A DNA stretch of 32,106 bases from Triparma columacea. Taxonomy: Eukaryota > Sar > Bolidophyceae > Parmales > Triparmaceae. The notes under the pieces were generated by a model, which did no database searches, had not been told where the DNA came from, and saw nothing but the letters and a program-made list of their open reading frames with translations. Numbering within the stretch: position 1 is the stretch's first letter; each line of letters begins with the position of its first letter. The stretch is from NCBI GenBank assembly GCA_030267965.1, contig BRYA01000195.1, forward strand, positions 1 to 32,106, in the 5' to 3' direction. The position numbers and the translations under genes were made by a program. Below, piece by piece: positions 20,485 through 31,021 of this stretch.

Positions 20485-23400
20485 CTAATGTGTGACTGGA
20501 AGTTGGAGTGCAGGAACTGCAGCAGTTAAAGTCTTCCCACTCTCACTTCCCTCCTCCCCTCCTACAGGTTGTACACTGGCCGATTTATTCGGCGTTGATT
20601 GTCCTCCTACCAACGGAACTGAGTCGTCAGCCTGACCTTTCCCCCGACCAGTTAACTTCGTCATGGCGTCCCAGCTAAGGTTGAGGGTAAGGGGTAGAAA
20701 AACTAGGCCGTTGAAGCCTCCGAGGGCCACAATAATCACGTAAGGGAGGAAGAAGTACCTCCTTACGAATGCGAACTTGCTAGCCCCGAGCATCACGATC
20801 CCGAGGAGTGTGGATATGCTCCCGTCGATGATGGGTAGGGCCACGGTCTCGAGGCAAAAGACCATCCTGTCCTCCCCTGTCGCCCAGGCCACGCCCTCGG
20901 GGCCAACAGCGAAGCTGTTGGCAATGTGACCAACGAACTCGACGATTATACCGATGCAGGACAGGATCGTGACGACGGGGAGGGCGGACATTTTTATCCC
21001 CGCAAGGACCAGGAGGCCTACGAGCTCGAACATGGTGGTGGCGACGACGAAGGAAGTGCCGAAACCGACAGTGAGGTTCCTGGAGAACAAACTCACGATC
21101 AGGAAGACGGAGATTATGGCGTAGCCGCCGAGGCGGAGGCCGTACTCGTCGATGATCATGTACTGCTCAAAGAAAGAGAAGGGGACCCCGGTTCCGATCA
21201 GGGATAGACCGTCGTAAGTGGGGTCGTCCGTTTTCCAGTTCAGCCTAGTGCCGGACTTCTTGAAGACCGCCTCGTAATCCAGGAACATGTCGTTGAAGTC
21301 TGCCGGCCCGTGTAGCTCTGACAAGTAAAGTTCAATCTCTCCCATGACCTGCCTCTTCCCGCCCTCCTCAACCTCGTCCCACTCCTTGTTCATGTAAGGG
21401 GGGATGACGAGCTCCTTACCCAGCAGGTCCTCCTTGCGCCACCAAGCGATCGCGTCCAGGTAGTCCTCCTCCTTCAGGAGCCCGTCCTCCGTGAGGTGGT
21501 ACGGGCAGTTCTTGGTGCTGTTTGTCTTGATGAACTCAAGCATCGTGGGAAGGTACCAACCCTTCACCAGGTAAGTGTATTTCGACGCTGCTATCTCGTC
21601 GACAAGGTCCATGAGCTCCTGTTGCCGACCCGCAAAGTCGGCGTAAAAGTTTCCAGTGTTGAGCGTCGCCGTGTAGAAAGAGAAGTAACTCTGGTATATT
21701 TCAGCGAACTTGTACTCTGGGGTTCCAGCCTCAGCGACGTCGGAAATGGATATTCCGAATTCTAGTTTCGTTGTTCCAATGACAGCGAGGAACATGATGA
21801 AGCCCTTCAGTGCGAGGGCAATAACTTTCCCCGACTTCTTTTGCAAGAGGGCAGCAATATTTTCCCCCACCCCAAAAAGAGCCTGGGTGAGCTTGTGCCT
21901 CATCGTGCCCTCGTCGAAGGTCGAACGTGGGCTCCCGAGCGCGCTTCCGCGTCGATTTTCTTTTCGGGGGCTCGGATTCGGTCCCCTCTTGCGCGGCGTT
22001 GCCCTGGGGCTCATGTCCTCCGCAGAAGTTTCCGCCATGGCCTTGATGGCAGCGAGCCCCTCCGGAGAGAGGTTGGACGTCCCCCCTGCAAGCTTGACCA
22101 TCTCGTCCTCTGTCGCAGCGATCTGGCTTGCCCTTCTGATGGCCCTCTTGGACTTTTCCTCCTTCATCCAATACCTCTCAAACCATCCCAGCATGGGCGC
22201 GAACATGAAAATGAGATAAAAGTAGTTGAGGACAATAACTATCACACATGCTTGACAGAAGGACGACACCGCAAGTACAGGGATCGTAGAAGCAAAAACG
22301 AACGCGAAAAAGTTGGAAATTGAGGTCATGCTCATTGATCTACCAGCCTCCTCGATCGCAAGTGCAAGGTAGAGGGACTTGTTCGTACTCTTCTTCTTGA
22401 CCCTGTCCTTGATGACTTCCCCCTGAAAGGCTCTCAAGATGAGGAACATGTCATCGACCCCTAGACCCAGGGCTAGGAAGGGGAGGACGCTATTGGTGGT
22501 GACATTGGTGCTTATATTTAATAGGCCCATGACGCAGTAGGTCACAAACTGAGTCAGGAAGACGATGAGAAGCCCAATGAGGCTGCACCACTCCAGCCAG
22601 GGCACGTCGCCAATCATGGTGAGGATAGTGTACAACGCCATGATCCCCAGCCCGACTAAGACGGCGAAAACATTCATGTCGCTTATGTCATCCAGCAGCG
22701 TTTTCAGGGCGTCGTCCCTAATGTACCAGACGCTCGTTTTGTCTTCAGGGTCAACGTTTATCTCCCTGGAGTACATAAAGTCCGCAAGCAAATCCTTGTA
22801 CTCCTTCAATACCCTATTGGCTTCTTCGAAATCGATGTTAAGCCTTTTCGTTAGTGTATTGGTGTCGCTTAGAAGCATGGAAGACAAGATTGCGCTTCCA
22901 TGGTCGTACACGTTGTTTTCGTCATAAGATACGCCCCCCACAAGTCCAGGGTCCGGCCAGCGCATAGCTTCGATGTTCCTCACCCAGCCACTGCACCCAT
23001 TAGTCACCGTCTCCTTGATTTCATCATCGGTAAGATCCGCCAGTTTGGGGAGGACGGCGTAGCCAGTAATGCCATAAGTGTTCTTCAACAAATTGGCAAG
23101 ATCAGGGTCGCCCGTGTCTGGGTTTTCGAGAAGCAAATACATTAAATCTATTGCAGTTTGACTAGTGAAGTCGAAGCTGGGGGGGGGGGGGGGGGGAGGG
23201 TTGGGGAGGTGAGAGAGAGAGACAAAGAAGACAAGGGGCGACACGTGGGCAAAAATCTCGACCCATCAACAAGCAAGTCGCCGCCACCCCTTCCTACTAT
23301 CTACGCACCTTCCTTCATAGAAACAATCGAGGATGCTCATCCTGGTGCACGGGATGATTTTGTTGTAATCCTCCAGGCCTTCAGGGGCTTCTATCTTGGA

Positions 23401-24288
23401 GCAAAAATCTCTCATTGTGTAGTCCTCCGCTCTTTTCTCTCCAGTAGTTCTGTCGGTGACTGTCGTGCTGAGCACGACCTTGCTATAGTACTGGCTGGAA
23501 ATGTCCGTCATGAAACTGTAGTGCTTCAGCAAAAAATCCTTGGTGAGGACGTCCCCGCCGGGAGGATCGGTGGTATGGATAAAGTTGTGTTCCCCCCCTG
23601 CCCTGTAATAATATTCTTTCCATTCCTCTCCGTTTGGCGCTAAATCGGGTGTGGGTGCCGCAGTGGCCGGAGTGGGTGCCTCAGTGGGTGCCTCAGTGGG
23701 TGCCTCCGTGGGTGATGGCCCTGTTGGTCCTGTTGGCCCTGTTGGTCCTGTTGGTCCTGTTGGTCCTGTTGGCCCTGTTGGCCCTGTTGGCCCTGTTGGC
23801 CCTGTTGGCCCTGTTGGCCCTATGGTTGGCGGTATGAAGCCTTCAGGTGCTTCTTCTTCCTTGTAAGCTTCATATGCCTTCAAATAAGCGGGCCTCAAAT
23901 TTGTTGACATCGACCATAGTCGCTGTGAGTGGATGGGGAAGGGGGGAGGGTTAGCGACATTGGAGCGTCAACATTCCAATTCACCAAGTCTACCAGACGA
24001 CCCTGCGGTGCAAGGAGGAGTACAAGGCAAGTATGCCTGAAAAGCTCGCATCGAAAGACGCAGCTTCCCGGAAAGGGGGTAAAGACCGGGTATAAGCAAA
24101 AATTGAACCCAAAACGCGACCCAATCCCACAAACCAACACCATTTCATTGACGAACCTCTGTATCAGTAACCAATTCCACCTTAGAATAGTACCCCGATA
24201 CCGCAATTGCAAACCCCACGCAAAAGGCTACGGAAACGAAGCTGAACCGACCGATCAAAAGCGTTTCGGCAAGCCGTTTCCATAGCAT
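20485..24288 (-). CDS. Patched/NPC1-like sterol-sensing-domain (RND) membrane transporter
   Basis: Three exons (24288-24157, 23922-23309, 23176-20485; phases 0 and 2) encode 1,145 aa. RND proteins of this type move lipids or sterols using an ion gradient. Exon 1 gives the first membrane helix ([19 protein letters not shown]) and TDTE; joined to exon 2 this reads TDTERLWSM, the usual place of LWxP in Patched proteins. The sterol-sensing domain contains [18 protein letters not shown] with the paired Asp of the proton relay. The second half-repeat has [16 protein letters not shown], the NPC1-like Glu version. Twelve membrane helices are expected. The first extracellular loop carries a Gly-Pro-Thr tract then [13 protein letters not shown] cytoplasmic Ser/Arg-rich loop follows the sixth helix. 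Exon 1 uses an unusual GTTCGT donor; its position is inferred from frame and homology. Confidence 0.9.
23715..23828 (-). repeat. 9-bp repeat encoding collagen-like (Gly-Pro-Thr)n
   Basis: About eleven units of ggycctgtt encode [10 protein letters not shown]... on the minus strand inside the first extracellular loop of the Patched-like protein. Downstream, at about 23670-23710, a 12-bp repeat encodes [12 protein letters not shown]. Gly-X-Y triplets of this length resemble a short collagen-like stalk, but Thr at Y and the short length leave triple-helix formation unproven. Confidence 0.88.
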
Positions 24289-24765
24289 CCTCCTTGGCCA
24301 ACGTTGTCTTTCTCCAACTTTTTCTTCGGCTCCCTGAAACTCATTTCCTATTCGGCCCAGATCTCATGCATCTTAGTTTTTTGCTGTGATCAAATCTGAG
24401 TTGTTTTAGTGTTGGAAGAGTGCTGAGGTAAGGTTGTTTTGTGGGTTGAACGTTACCCATTGGGATGTAGTCGATTTGTGCTAGCTCTTCTGGGCGGCCT
24501 ATCTCAATTTGATGTTTTGGTAGTTGATTTTGGATGGGACAAGTGCCTCTCGAGAATTCAGCCCCTTTCCTTCCAGTTTTTAGCCTCCTTGAAACTCAAT
24601 TCGGCGTAATTTCCTTTTCTGGCTGTGAAGTTTACCATCTATTGCCTCTATCGTCATTGAGATGTTGTATATTCCGCAAAAAGGACCAAAAATGCCACTC
24701 CTCTCACCCTTTGCCGCCACCCTGGTTTCTCAATGATCTAGATAACGCGCATATTCGCAGTAGTC
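24289..24765. promoter_or_regulatory. Divergent intergenic region (Patched-like / RING genes)
   Basis: 477 bp separate the two start codons. The sequence is of mixed composition with tttttcttcgg near 24320 and ttagttttttgctgtg near 24373. The open frame at 24534-24794 shows no recognisable domain and overlaps the RING start, so I treat it as non-coding. Two promoters and 5' UTRs are expected here. Confidence 0.5.
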
Positions 24766-25611
24766 ATGGCCCCCAAGAAGGGCAAGAGGAATAGCACCAC
24801 AACGGGCTCGTCTTCAAAGAAGGCTTTGAGTCCCAAGTCAAAATCTGCCTCCTCTCCTTCTCCTAAGGCCTCCTCTTCAGCCTCCTCCTCCTCCACCCCT
24901 GATGGTTCCCCCCAGACTGATGTTACTTGCTCGATTTGTTTCGAAGATGTTAAGAAGGAGGATCTCACAAGTATCGATAGTTGCAAGCATCTGTTTTGCT
25001 TTAGCTGCATTGAGCAATGGAGTAAGGTGGGTTTGGATATGCCTCACGCCGCCACCCCAATCCCTGCGCGCCCTCCAAAGCCCTCCCTCCCACCCACCCG
25101 TCATTCCACCCACCCCATATCCCCCCCACCCCAGCATGAGACGACGTGTCCCCTTTGCAAGGCCAAGTTCAAGCAGCTCAATAGAGTAAGCCTGACGAAG
25201 GACGGGAAGACGACCAAGAGGAAGCGCGGGAAGACCGAGAAGGGCGTCCAAATGTCCAAGAAAGTCAAGCCCAAATCCCAACACGAAGACATCCCCCGGA
25301 GTCAGTTCCTCGCCATGCTCCAACAGTTCGGCCCTCCTCCCCCAAGCGTCATGAGGCAGCTAACAGAGCTCGCCAACAGGAGGCCCCCACCCCCCGGCGC
25401 CCCCCCCCTGGAGCTCCTGCAGATGCTTGATTCCGTCGTGCGCGGCGCCGCGGGGGGTAGAGGCACAGGCATCTTCCTCTCCTCTGGACGCGGCAATCCC
25501 TTCATGGATGATAGCGATGACTACGACTCGGACTACGACGACGAATACCACGAAGGGCGCTACTCGTCCCTATCTCCGCCGGGGATTCCCGGGCAGCCCA
25601 GCAGGAGGTGA
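24766..25611 (+). CDS. RING-finger protein, probable E3 ubiquitin ligase
   Basis: ATG at 24766. A Lys/Ser/Pro-rich head leads to a C3HC4 RING finger: CSIC, then CKHLFCFSC, then CPLC; its first half ends EQWSK. I infer an intron at 25027-25134 (GTGGGT...CCCCAG, 108 bp) between EQWSK and HETTCPLC, because the unspliced frame inserts a Pro-rich segment into the zinc-binding fold. Spliced length is 245 aa. After the RING come a basic stretch (KTTKRKRGKTEKG, possible nuclear signal), a Pro-rich part and an acidic Asp/Tyr/Ser tail. RING domains recruit E2 enzymes for ubiquitin transfer. The substrate is unknown. The intron is stop-free and a multiple of three, so retention would keep the frame open. 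Confidence 0.86.
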   Translation: MAPKKGKRNSTTTGSSSKKALSPKSKSASSPSPKASSSASSSSTPDGSPQTDVTCSICFEDVKKEDLTSIDSCKHLFCFSCIEQWSKVGLDMPHAATPIPARPPKPSLPPTRHSTHPISPPPQHETTCPLCKAKFKQLNRVSLTKDGKTTKRKRGKTEKGVQMSKKVKPKSQHEDIPRSQFLAMLQQFGPPPPSVMRQLTELANRRPPPPGAPPLELLQMLDSVVRGAAGGRGTGIFLSSGRGNPFMDDSDDYDSDYDDEYHEGRYSSLSPPGIPGQPSRR

Positions 25612-25764
25612 GAGATGATGGAGGGAGGGAGGGGGTGATTGCTGTTTGCTGGTTTTTTGCTTCGTGAAGAGATAACCGCACCTCATTAGGGGCGGGGGGG
25701 GGAGACGTCCATCGCGAGGCGCTTTGCGACACGATTTGCGAATATACGCGCGACAAATAATTTA
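25612..25764. other. Short intergenic region between RING and SIM genes
   Basis: 153 bp with a G run at about 25694-25701 and palindromic GCG/CGC-rich DNA. No gene is seen. Both flanking genes point the same way. Confidence 0.4.
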
Positions 25765-26241
25765 ATGCCCCCAGAAATCTTGCTTCACAATTTTCACTCC
25801 CCTTCTCCTCACACCATTCTCGCGCCCAGTTTCGCCACCAACGATAACGACCCGAATGCAGGATCAGCAGACAACGCTTTGGAAATTGACGACTCTGATG
25901 ACGACGCCATTCCCCTTCAGCTCCGGCCCTCCACCCTTCGCAGTGGCGAGTTAATTTGCTTGGACTCTGACGATGAGCAACAAGCAACCGTCTCCACGCT
26001 CAGAACCACCCAAACCACGACAACGAACACTACGACCACGACCACATCCTCGACGACGTCCTCAAGGAAACGCTCCTCCATCAGAAAGAAGGAGGATGGG
26101 GATATTGTGGATTTGGACGCCAACCCCGGAAGCCCCAAGGCCCCCGAAAAAAAGAGGGTGGGCGGTAATGATAGTGGCAAGAATAGCAGCACTACAACGA
26201 CTTCGACCACGAGCAGCAGCACCACTGCTGGGAACAGATGA
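25765..26241 (+). CDS. Small acidic protein with SUMO-interaction-like motifs
   Basis: A single open frame of 158 aa from ATG 25765. I do not recognise a folded domain. Three segments resemble SUMO-interaction motifs, hydrophobic cores flanked by acid: ALEIDDSDDD, ELICLDSDDE and GDIVDLDAN. Between and after them are Thr/Ser-rich runs (about residues 75-100 and 138-155) and a basic patch SSRKRSSIRKKE that could be a nuclear signal. The whole protein is probably disordered. It follows the RING gene by 153 bp on the same strand. Together the two resemble the halves of a SUMO-targeted ubiquitin ligase, but this is speculation. It might also be a 3' exon of a longer RING transcript. Reality as a gene is likely but not proven. 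Confidence 0.6.
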   Translation: MPPEILLHNFHSPSPHTILAPSFATNDNDPNAGSADNALEIDDSDDDAIPLQLRPSTLRSGELICLDSDDEQQATVSTLRTTQTTTTNTTTTTTSSTTSSRKRSSIRKKEDGDIVDLDANPGSPKAPEKKRVGGNDSGKNSSTTTTSTTSSSTTAGNR

Positions 26242-26742
26242 AGGGGGGTGGTGCTCTGTTATTGCATGTGGATGTTTGGGCGGATAGGTGGTTGCTTCAC
26301 CGGGTGTTGTGTTAAAAGTTATCAGATGTACGAGTATTTACGAGTTTTATACTGTTGGGACACGGGTGGGAGGGGTGTTGGAAGGGAAGGAAAGTTGTTG
26401 ATTAATTCATTTCATTTTTCGTGACTGGGAAGGAGGGAAAAGAGAGGAGAGAGGCAGAGTCTAGCGGGGGCAGGGCTCTTTGATCTCTTAGAGGATCTGG
26501 AGGATGGCTGCTATGTTTGTGTTACGGTATGTTAAGACCTAGAAAGCGTATTTCTTCGACTCCAAAATATGGCTTTGTAAATTGTTTTTAACTCAGTTCG
26601 TTTTCCCTTTCCCCCTTAAATTCTTCCCATAATATTCCAAAAGAATGCCGCAGCGTAGTTGTAAAATTGCGCAAATGTCGGCGGTAAAATACGACCAAAA
26701 TACCCCTCGACCCGTCACAAAAAATTGTGCAGCAACTCTCCG
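26242..26742. other. Convergent intergenic region (SIM gene / LOG gene)
   Basis: 501 bp between two convergent stop codons, longer than other convergent gaps here. It is AT-rich towards the right (ttaattcatttcatttttcg at about 26400-26420). The open frame 26645-26845 overlaps the LOG gene and is a shadow. No RNA gene or motif is recognised. Confidence 0.5.
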
Positions 26743-27879
26743 TCAGTGTGCTTTTGTGCTCTGTCCGGCCTTCTTGCTGCTCCTGCTGCTTAGGCCGATG
26801 CCTTGCTTTAGCTGTCCCTTGACGCTCTCGATGATCCTCTCGTAGGCGGCATCGATATCATCGGTGATAAAAAGAGCATCGACGTCGCTCTGAGAGATAG
26901 TGCCGCACTCGACCATGAACTGCCAGTTTACGACCTTCTCCCAGTAGTCCTTCCCGAGAAGGATGATGGGGAACTTGACCTTGATCTTGCCGCACTGTTG
27001 AAGGGTCATGACCTCGAAGAGCTCGTCCATGGTGCCGACGCCGCCTGGGGCGACAATCAGTGCCATGGCCTGCAGGACCATCCAGAACTATTGTGTGTGC
27101 GGGAGGAGCGAAGCGAAGACCAGAGTGGGTTAGGGATAGGGTACGTTAAAATCTAGAGTGATGCTCGCGCTTGTTTGGCTCCGCTCGCACCTCACCTTGC
27201 GGGTAAAGAAATAGTGAAACTCAAAGGCGAGGTCAGGGTTGACGAATGGGTTCAGTGAAGGCTCGAAGGGAAGGCTGATTCCCATACCTATGCTCAGGTC
27301 TGGGGCCACCCCATGAACGCCCTCGTTTGCTGCCTCCATCATTCCGGGACCACCTCCGGTAAGAATTGCAATGTTGGTTAAGTCAGAGGAAGTGAGGAAC
27401 TTTGCGAGCTTACTCGCGAGGCATGTCACTTTCTCATGCACATCGCACATCCACGCGGTCTTCTCCATCCTTGTGGTGTCCTCACCCTTGGCCTTCATCT
27501 CAGTGAGCTTGCGCTCGTACTCAGCGCGGCTGTTACTCCTTGCAGACCCAAAGAAAAGTAAGGTACCTGCGTCGACATCAGTGATAAAGAACAAAAGGGG
27601 AGGGTGTTGGTGAATGAAAACTGCCGTATTTGGGCCCTTATGAAAGTTTGAAGCTTTTCATACGAGGAAGTGGGTGGTATTTGAAACCGTCATCGACGAA
27701 AAGGGTTAATTTTGGGATCCTTTTTTTCCTTTGCACTTACCTTCGACACCATGTTGCTGCAGTCTTTGTTCGGCCTCCTGGAGCTCGCACTGTATGCGGA
27801 TGGACCTCGCCGCGCGAGATGAGAGAAAGTTGACTGATTTGTAGGATTTGGTGGGTTTAGGGCCTAGGATAGCGGACAT
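26743..27879 (-). CDS. LOG: LOG-family cytokinin riboside 5'-monophosphate phosphoribohydrolase
   Basis: Three exons (27879-27741, 27566-27196, 27087-26743; phases 1 and 0) encode 284 aa, longer than the roughly 200 of plant LOG because of extra N-terminal and central segments. LOG proteins release free bases from nucleoside 5'-monophosphates and were long misnamed lysine decarboxylases. Motifs: FFGSARS (Rossmann start), LTGGGPGMMEAANEG, the arginine of FFTRK and the hallmark PGGVGTMDELFEVMT. The junction FFTRK/FWMVLQ follows the family RKMM position. ATG 27879 gives an amphipathic, acid-poor beginning (SSRAARSIRIQCELQEAEQ), not a clear targeting peptide. Whether it acts in cytokinin metabolism or in general nucleotide salvage cannot be told. 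Confidence 0.95.
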
Positions 27880-28224
27880 TCTTTGATTATTAAAATTTGC
27901 TCTCTTTGACACCAGGGTGTCAGTGTTTTTGGTCGGTTGATTGGAACAGCAAAACTAGAAGATTGTATTTTTCGACGGATTGATTACGTTTCGCATTTTT
28001 TAAATGCAGCTATGATTTGCCGTCAGAGTATGCTCCCTGCGGACCGGGACGCTACCTCCGGAAGGTCCCGGGAAATCCAACTTGCAAAAGTAAATGACTA
28101 ATACTGAATTGGCGTTTCGAGAGGATCAAAGGGGCTGAAGACGAGATTTGGACAAACTTGAATATGATGTTTGCCCAATTCTCCCTTCGGTAGCACACAA
28201 CTCCGTCCCCTGTAAAAAAACAGC
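27880..28224. promoter_or_regulatory. Divergent intergenic region (LOG / Pat1)
   Basis: 345 bp between divergent start codons. A short open stretch at 28010-28090, with an acceptor-like ttttttaaatgcag before it and a GTAAAT after it, would encode CGPGRYLRKVPGNPTC; it may be a 5' UTR exon of the Pat1 gene or chance. No certain core promoter is seen. Confidence 0.45.
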
Positions 28225-31021
28225 ATGCCAAGTCTGACCAAGACTTCAGATTCGGAAGAAAGACCCAAGAAACGCAGAAAGATGAGTTCTAGCTCAGAAT
28301 ACGATAGGTACGCATAAAAACGTCTGATGATGCCGCATCCTGGGAATTTGTCTAGATGCTGTGCCTGGTCCCAAGTTTTAACTGCTGTTCCCACCTGAAA
28401 GCCCAATTTTTGTTGTCCCGCTCCAAAAACGTCCGAAGACTAATCCCAAAAAAAAATCCTGCACCCTCTTCCCACGCCTCCCCAGCATTAATGCCAGCCT
28501 GTTGGCTGACATTCTAGGTGGTGCGTCATTGACTTTAGACAATCTCGAGGCCCAGTTGGATTCTTTGACAGGCAGTTCCGATGCGTATGCGGGGGACCCT
28601 GCAGCCCAGGGTGATCTCTTGAAGCCCAAGGACATTGGGTTGGATAGTGTGTTAAAGAGTAGTAAGGCTGCCAATGAGTATAATATTACGTCGAATGTGA
28701 CTTCATCTCAACCAGCTTCCCAGTCAAACCTTAATGATGAGACGTCAGATGCCTGGACGAGGTCTCTTGCGGCGTTCAACACGCTTGCCGCGGAGGACTT
28801 CCTCAAGGCTGACTCCGAGAAGAAGGCCGGCGCCGTTGCCGAGGACATGGTTGCCGGCTTGGGCTTCGATGAGGATGTTGCTGTGGAAGAATACGACCTC
28901 ACTGGGGAGGTTGAGGCTGTGAGTGTTGACGCCGACACCATTAGGGGGATGAGCAAGATCAAAAGTGCGGGACAGCAGCCGGTCCAAGTGGCACCTCCTA
29001 CTGCGAGAACCCCTGATCATTTGGTGCCTCCACCAAATGACAAATCAATTACTCAAAGAATTCATCTTCCAAGGCCTCCCCAGCAGCAACAACAACAACA
29101 ACAGCCTCCGCAGAAGCCCCCGCAGCAGAACATGGCTCGTGGTGGACCTCCCCCACCCCGTCCGCCGATGCCTCCTCAGCAAATGGCTCGCGGGCCGCCT
29201 CCTCCCGGGGTGATGCAGGGAGGAAGGGGGCCCATGCCTGCCCCCCAAATGATGAGCCCTCGAGGCCCTGGACCCAGAGGGCCTCCCAGAGGGCCTATGC
29301 CGCCGATGCCTATGCCGATGCCTGGGGGACCGCGCCCAATGCTCGACCCCATGATGATCATCACAGGACTCCAAGCGAGAGGCGTCCCCCCTAATGTGAT
29401 TGCCCAGCAAATGGCTGCCATGCAGCAGAGGGGTCTCATACCACCACCTAATCAGGGCATGCCTGGGAGGGGGATGATGCCGCGGGGGCCCAGGGGGCAG
29501 CCTGCTAGAGGTCAGCCCATGCCGGCGGGACCCAGCGTGTTCAAAAACAAGGACTTCCCGTCGCTAGGAGGGGACGTGAAGGAGGATGATAAAGATGGAG
29601 ATAAACCAATGATTGATGCTCTTAAACCGGCGGCGCAACCCCAGCAGATGCGCCCCAACCTAATGTACAACAACCCTGCCGCTGGGCCAATTCCTGGCTC
29701 TTCCCTCTCCTCCACCCTAATGGAGGCGCGTGATATCACCTACGTCGTCAATGGCATGCTCCGCGGAACGCAGATGGAAGATCCTTTCAGGCAGGATCAC
29801 TACTACGTTAACTATGAGGAGGGGGCCAGAGCAAGCATGGCTGCCGCTCTCGGTGGGCTCATACCTCCGCAGTTCATGCCTTCCGCCCCGCTTCCGGCTC
29901 CCATCGGTATTAAAAAGAAGCTCGAACAGGCCGAGATTAGAAGGACGAACAACCTCGAGAAGAGGGCTAAGAAGTGGGAGGGGGAGGAAAAAGTACTTGG
30001 GCACATTTCGAAAAGCAACGTTTCGAAGCCCAGGGCCTTGTTGGCGATCCCTACCATGAAGCAAGAGTCGGCTGACCTTGCTGAAGAGGAGGAGAAGGTG
30101 AGGGGATGATGAGGGTGCCAAGTCAGACGAGCGAAGCGAATTGAAGAAAGGGTTGCGTTGTCTGATGGTCTGAAAAGCAACAGTAGTGGTCTGATATGCA
30201 TAATTAACCCCCTGCTTCGCTCCTCCCCTGCAGCTACGCAACGAACTTTGGGCCGCAAGGGTCCTAATCGACAAGGGCATGCTTGCCCTGCTCGACCTGC
30301 AAGAACTCCAAAGGATCATAAAGGACAACAGAGTTAACCCAGACAAGAAGGAGTCCCTGATGAGGGGTGTAAGAACCCATATAAAAATATTGGAGAGTTG
30401 CGTTGGTATCACCGAAGATGTGCAGGAGGCTGGAGAAAACAAGGAGGGAGAAAAGGTGGGCCAACCCACCAAGTCCTTCGACGCCAATACGTTGGCCTCT
30501 GTCCTCAAACTTCCAAAGGGAATGCAGCTGGTGGCCCGCACCATTGAGACTGGCATCCTACCCCACGCTTCGGCGGTAACTATCCTCCCCTCCGCGCTTG
30601 CGGAACTCCTCTCTGAGAAGAGGGAGGAGAGCTGGGCGGCTAACAAGGTTAACATGGAGGAGAGGTTGCTCAACGCGTTTGAGAGGTGAGTGACGAGCTG
30701 CGAGCGGCATGATTGAAGGTGACGGTGTGTCTTATCGCTAACCCCCTTTGGTCCTCGCTTCGCCCCTCCCTTGGCGCTCATCGCAGGGGAATCGTCACGA
30801 TTTCCCAGCCAGAGATCCCAGGCTCAGTGCTCAAGAATATCGTCAGGTCCGTCTGCGCCCAGCACGAGGGAGAGAGCACCATGAAGGACGCGATCGCTAC
30901 GGGGAGAAGAAGGGCGGAGATAATGCACACCATCATGAAGAGGGGAGGAGAGGTATGCGAAGGGGACCAGGAATGGGAGTCGCTGGAGGAGGGATTCATT
31001 ATTATGCTCAAGCAGCAATAG
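28225..31021 (+). CDS. PAT1: Pat1-like mRNA decapping activator
   Basis: Four exons (28225-28307, 28486-30097, 30234-30685, 30787-31021; phases 2, 0, 2) encode 793 aa, in the Pat1 range. Pat1 bridges Dcp1/Dcp2, Lsm1-7 and Dhh1 on deadenylated mRNA in P-bodies. The order fits: an acidic N-terminal part, a Pro/Gly/Met/Gln-rich middle with FPSLGG, then the conserved block ARDITYVVNGMLRG and DPFRQDHYYVNYEEG, and an alpha-helical C-terminal part with RVLIDKGMLALLDLQELQ, LKLPKGMQLVARTIE, ILPHASAVTILPSAL. The start is the least certain part: exon 1 encodes MPSLTKTSDSEERPKKRRK and joins in phase to SINASLLADILGG. Intron 2 carries complementary arms discussed in the findings. The assignment rests on architecture and the DPF/YY block, without a search. 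Confidence 0.84.

Noticed and set aside
21496..22323. Several plus-strand open frames within the Patched-like gene
   Set aside because: They are shadows; the minus frame has the RND signature motifs over the whole length.
24534..24794. 86-aa open frame upstream of the RING gene
   Set aside because: No recognisable domain and it overlaps the RING start in another frame; most likely 5' UTR or promoter.
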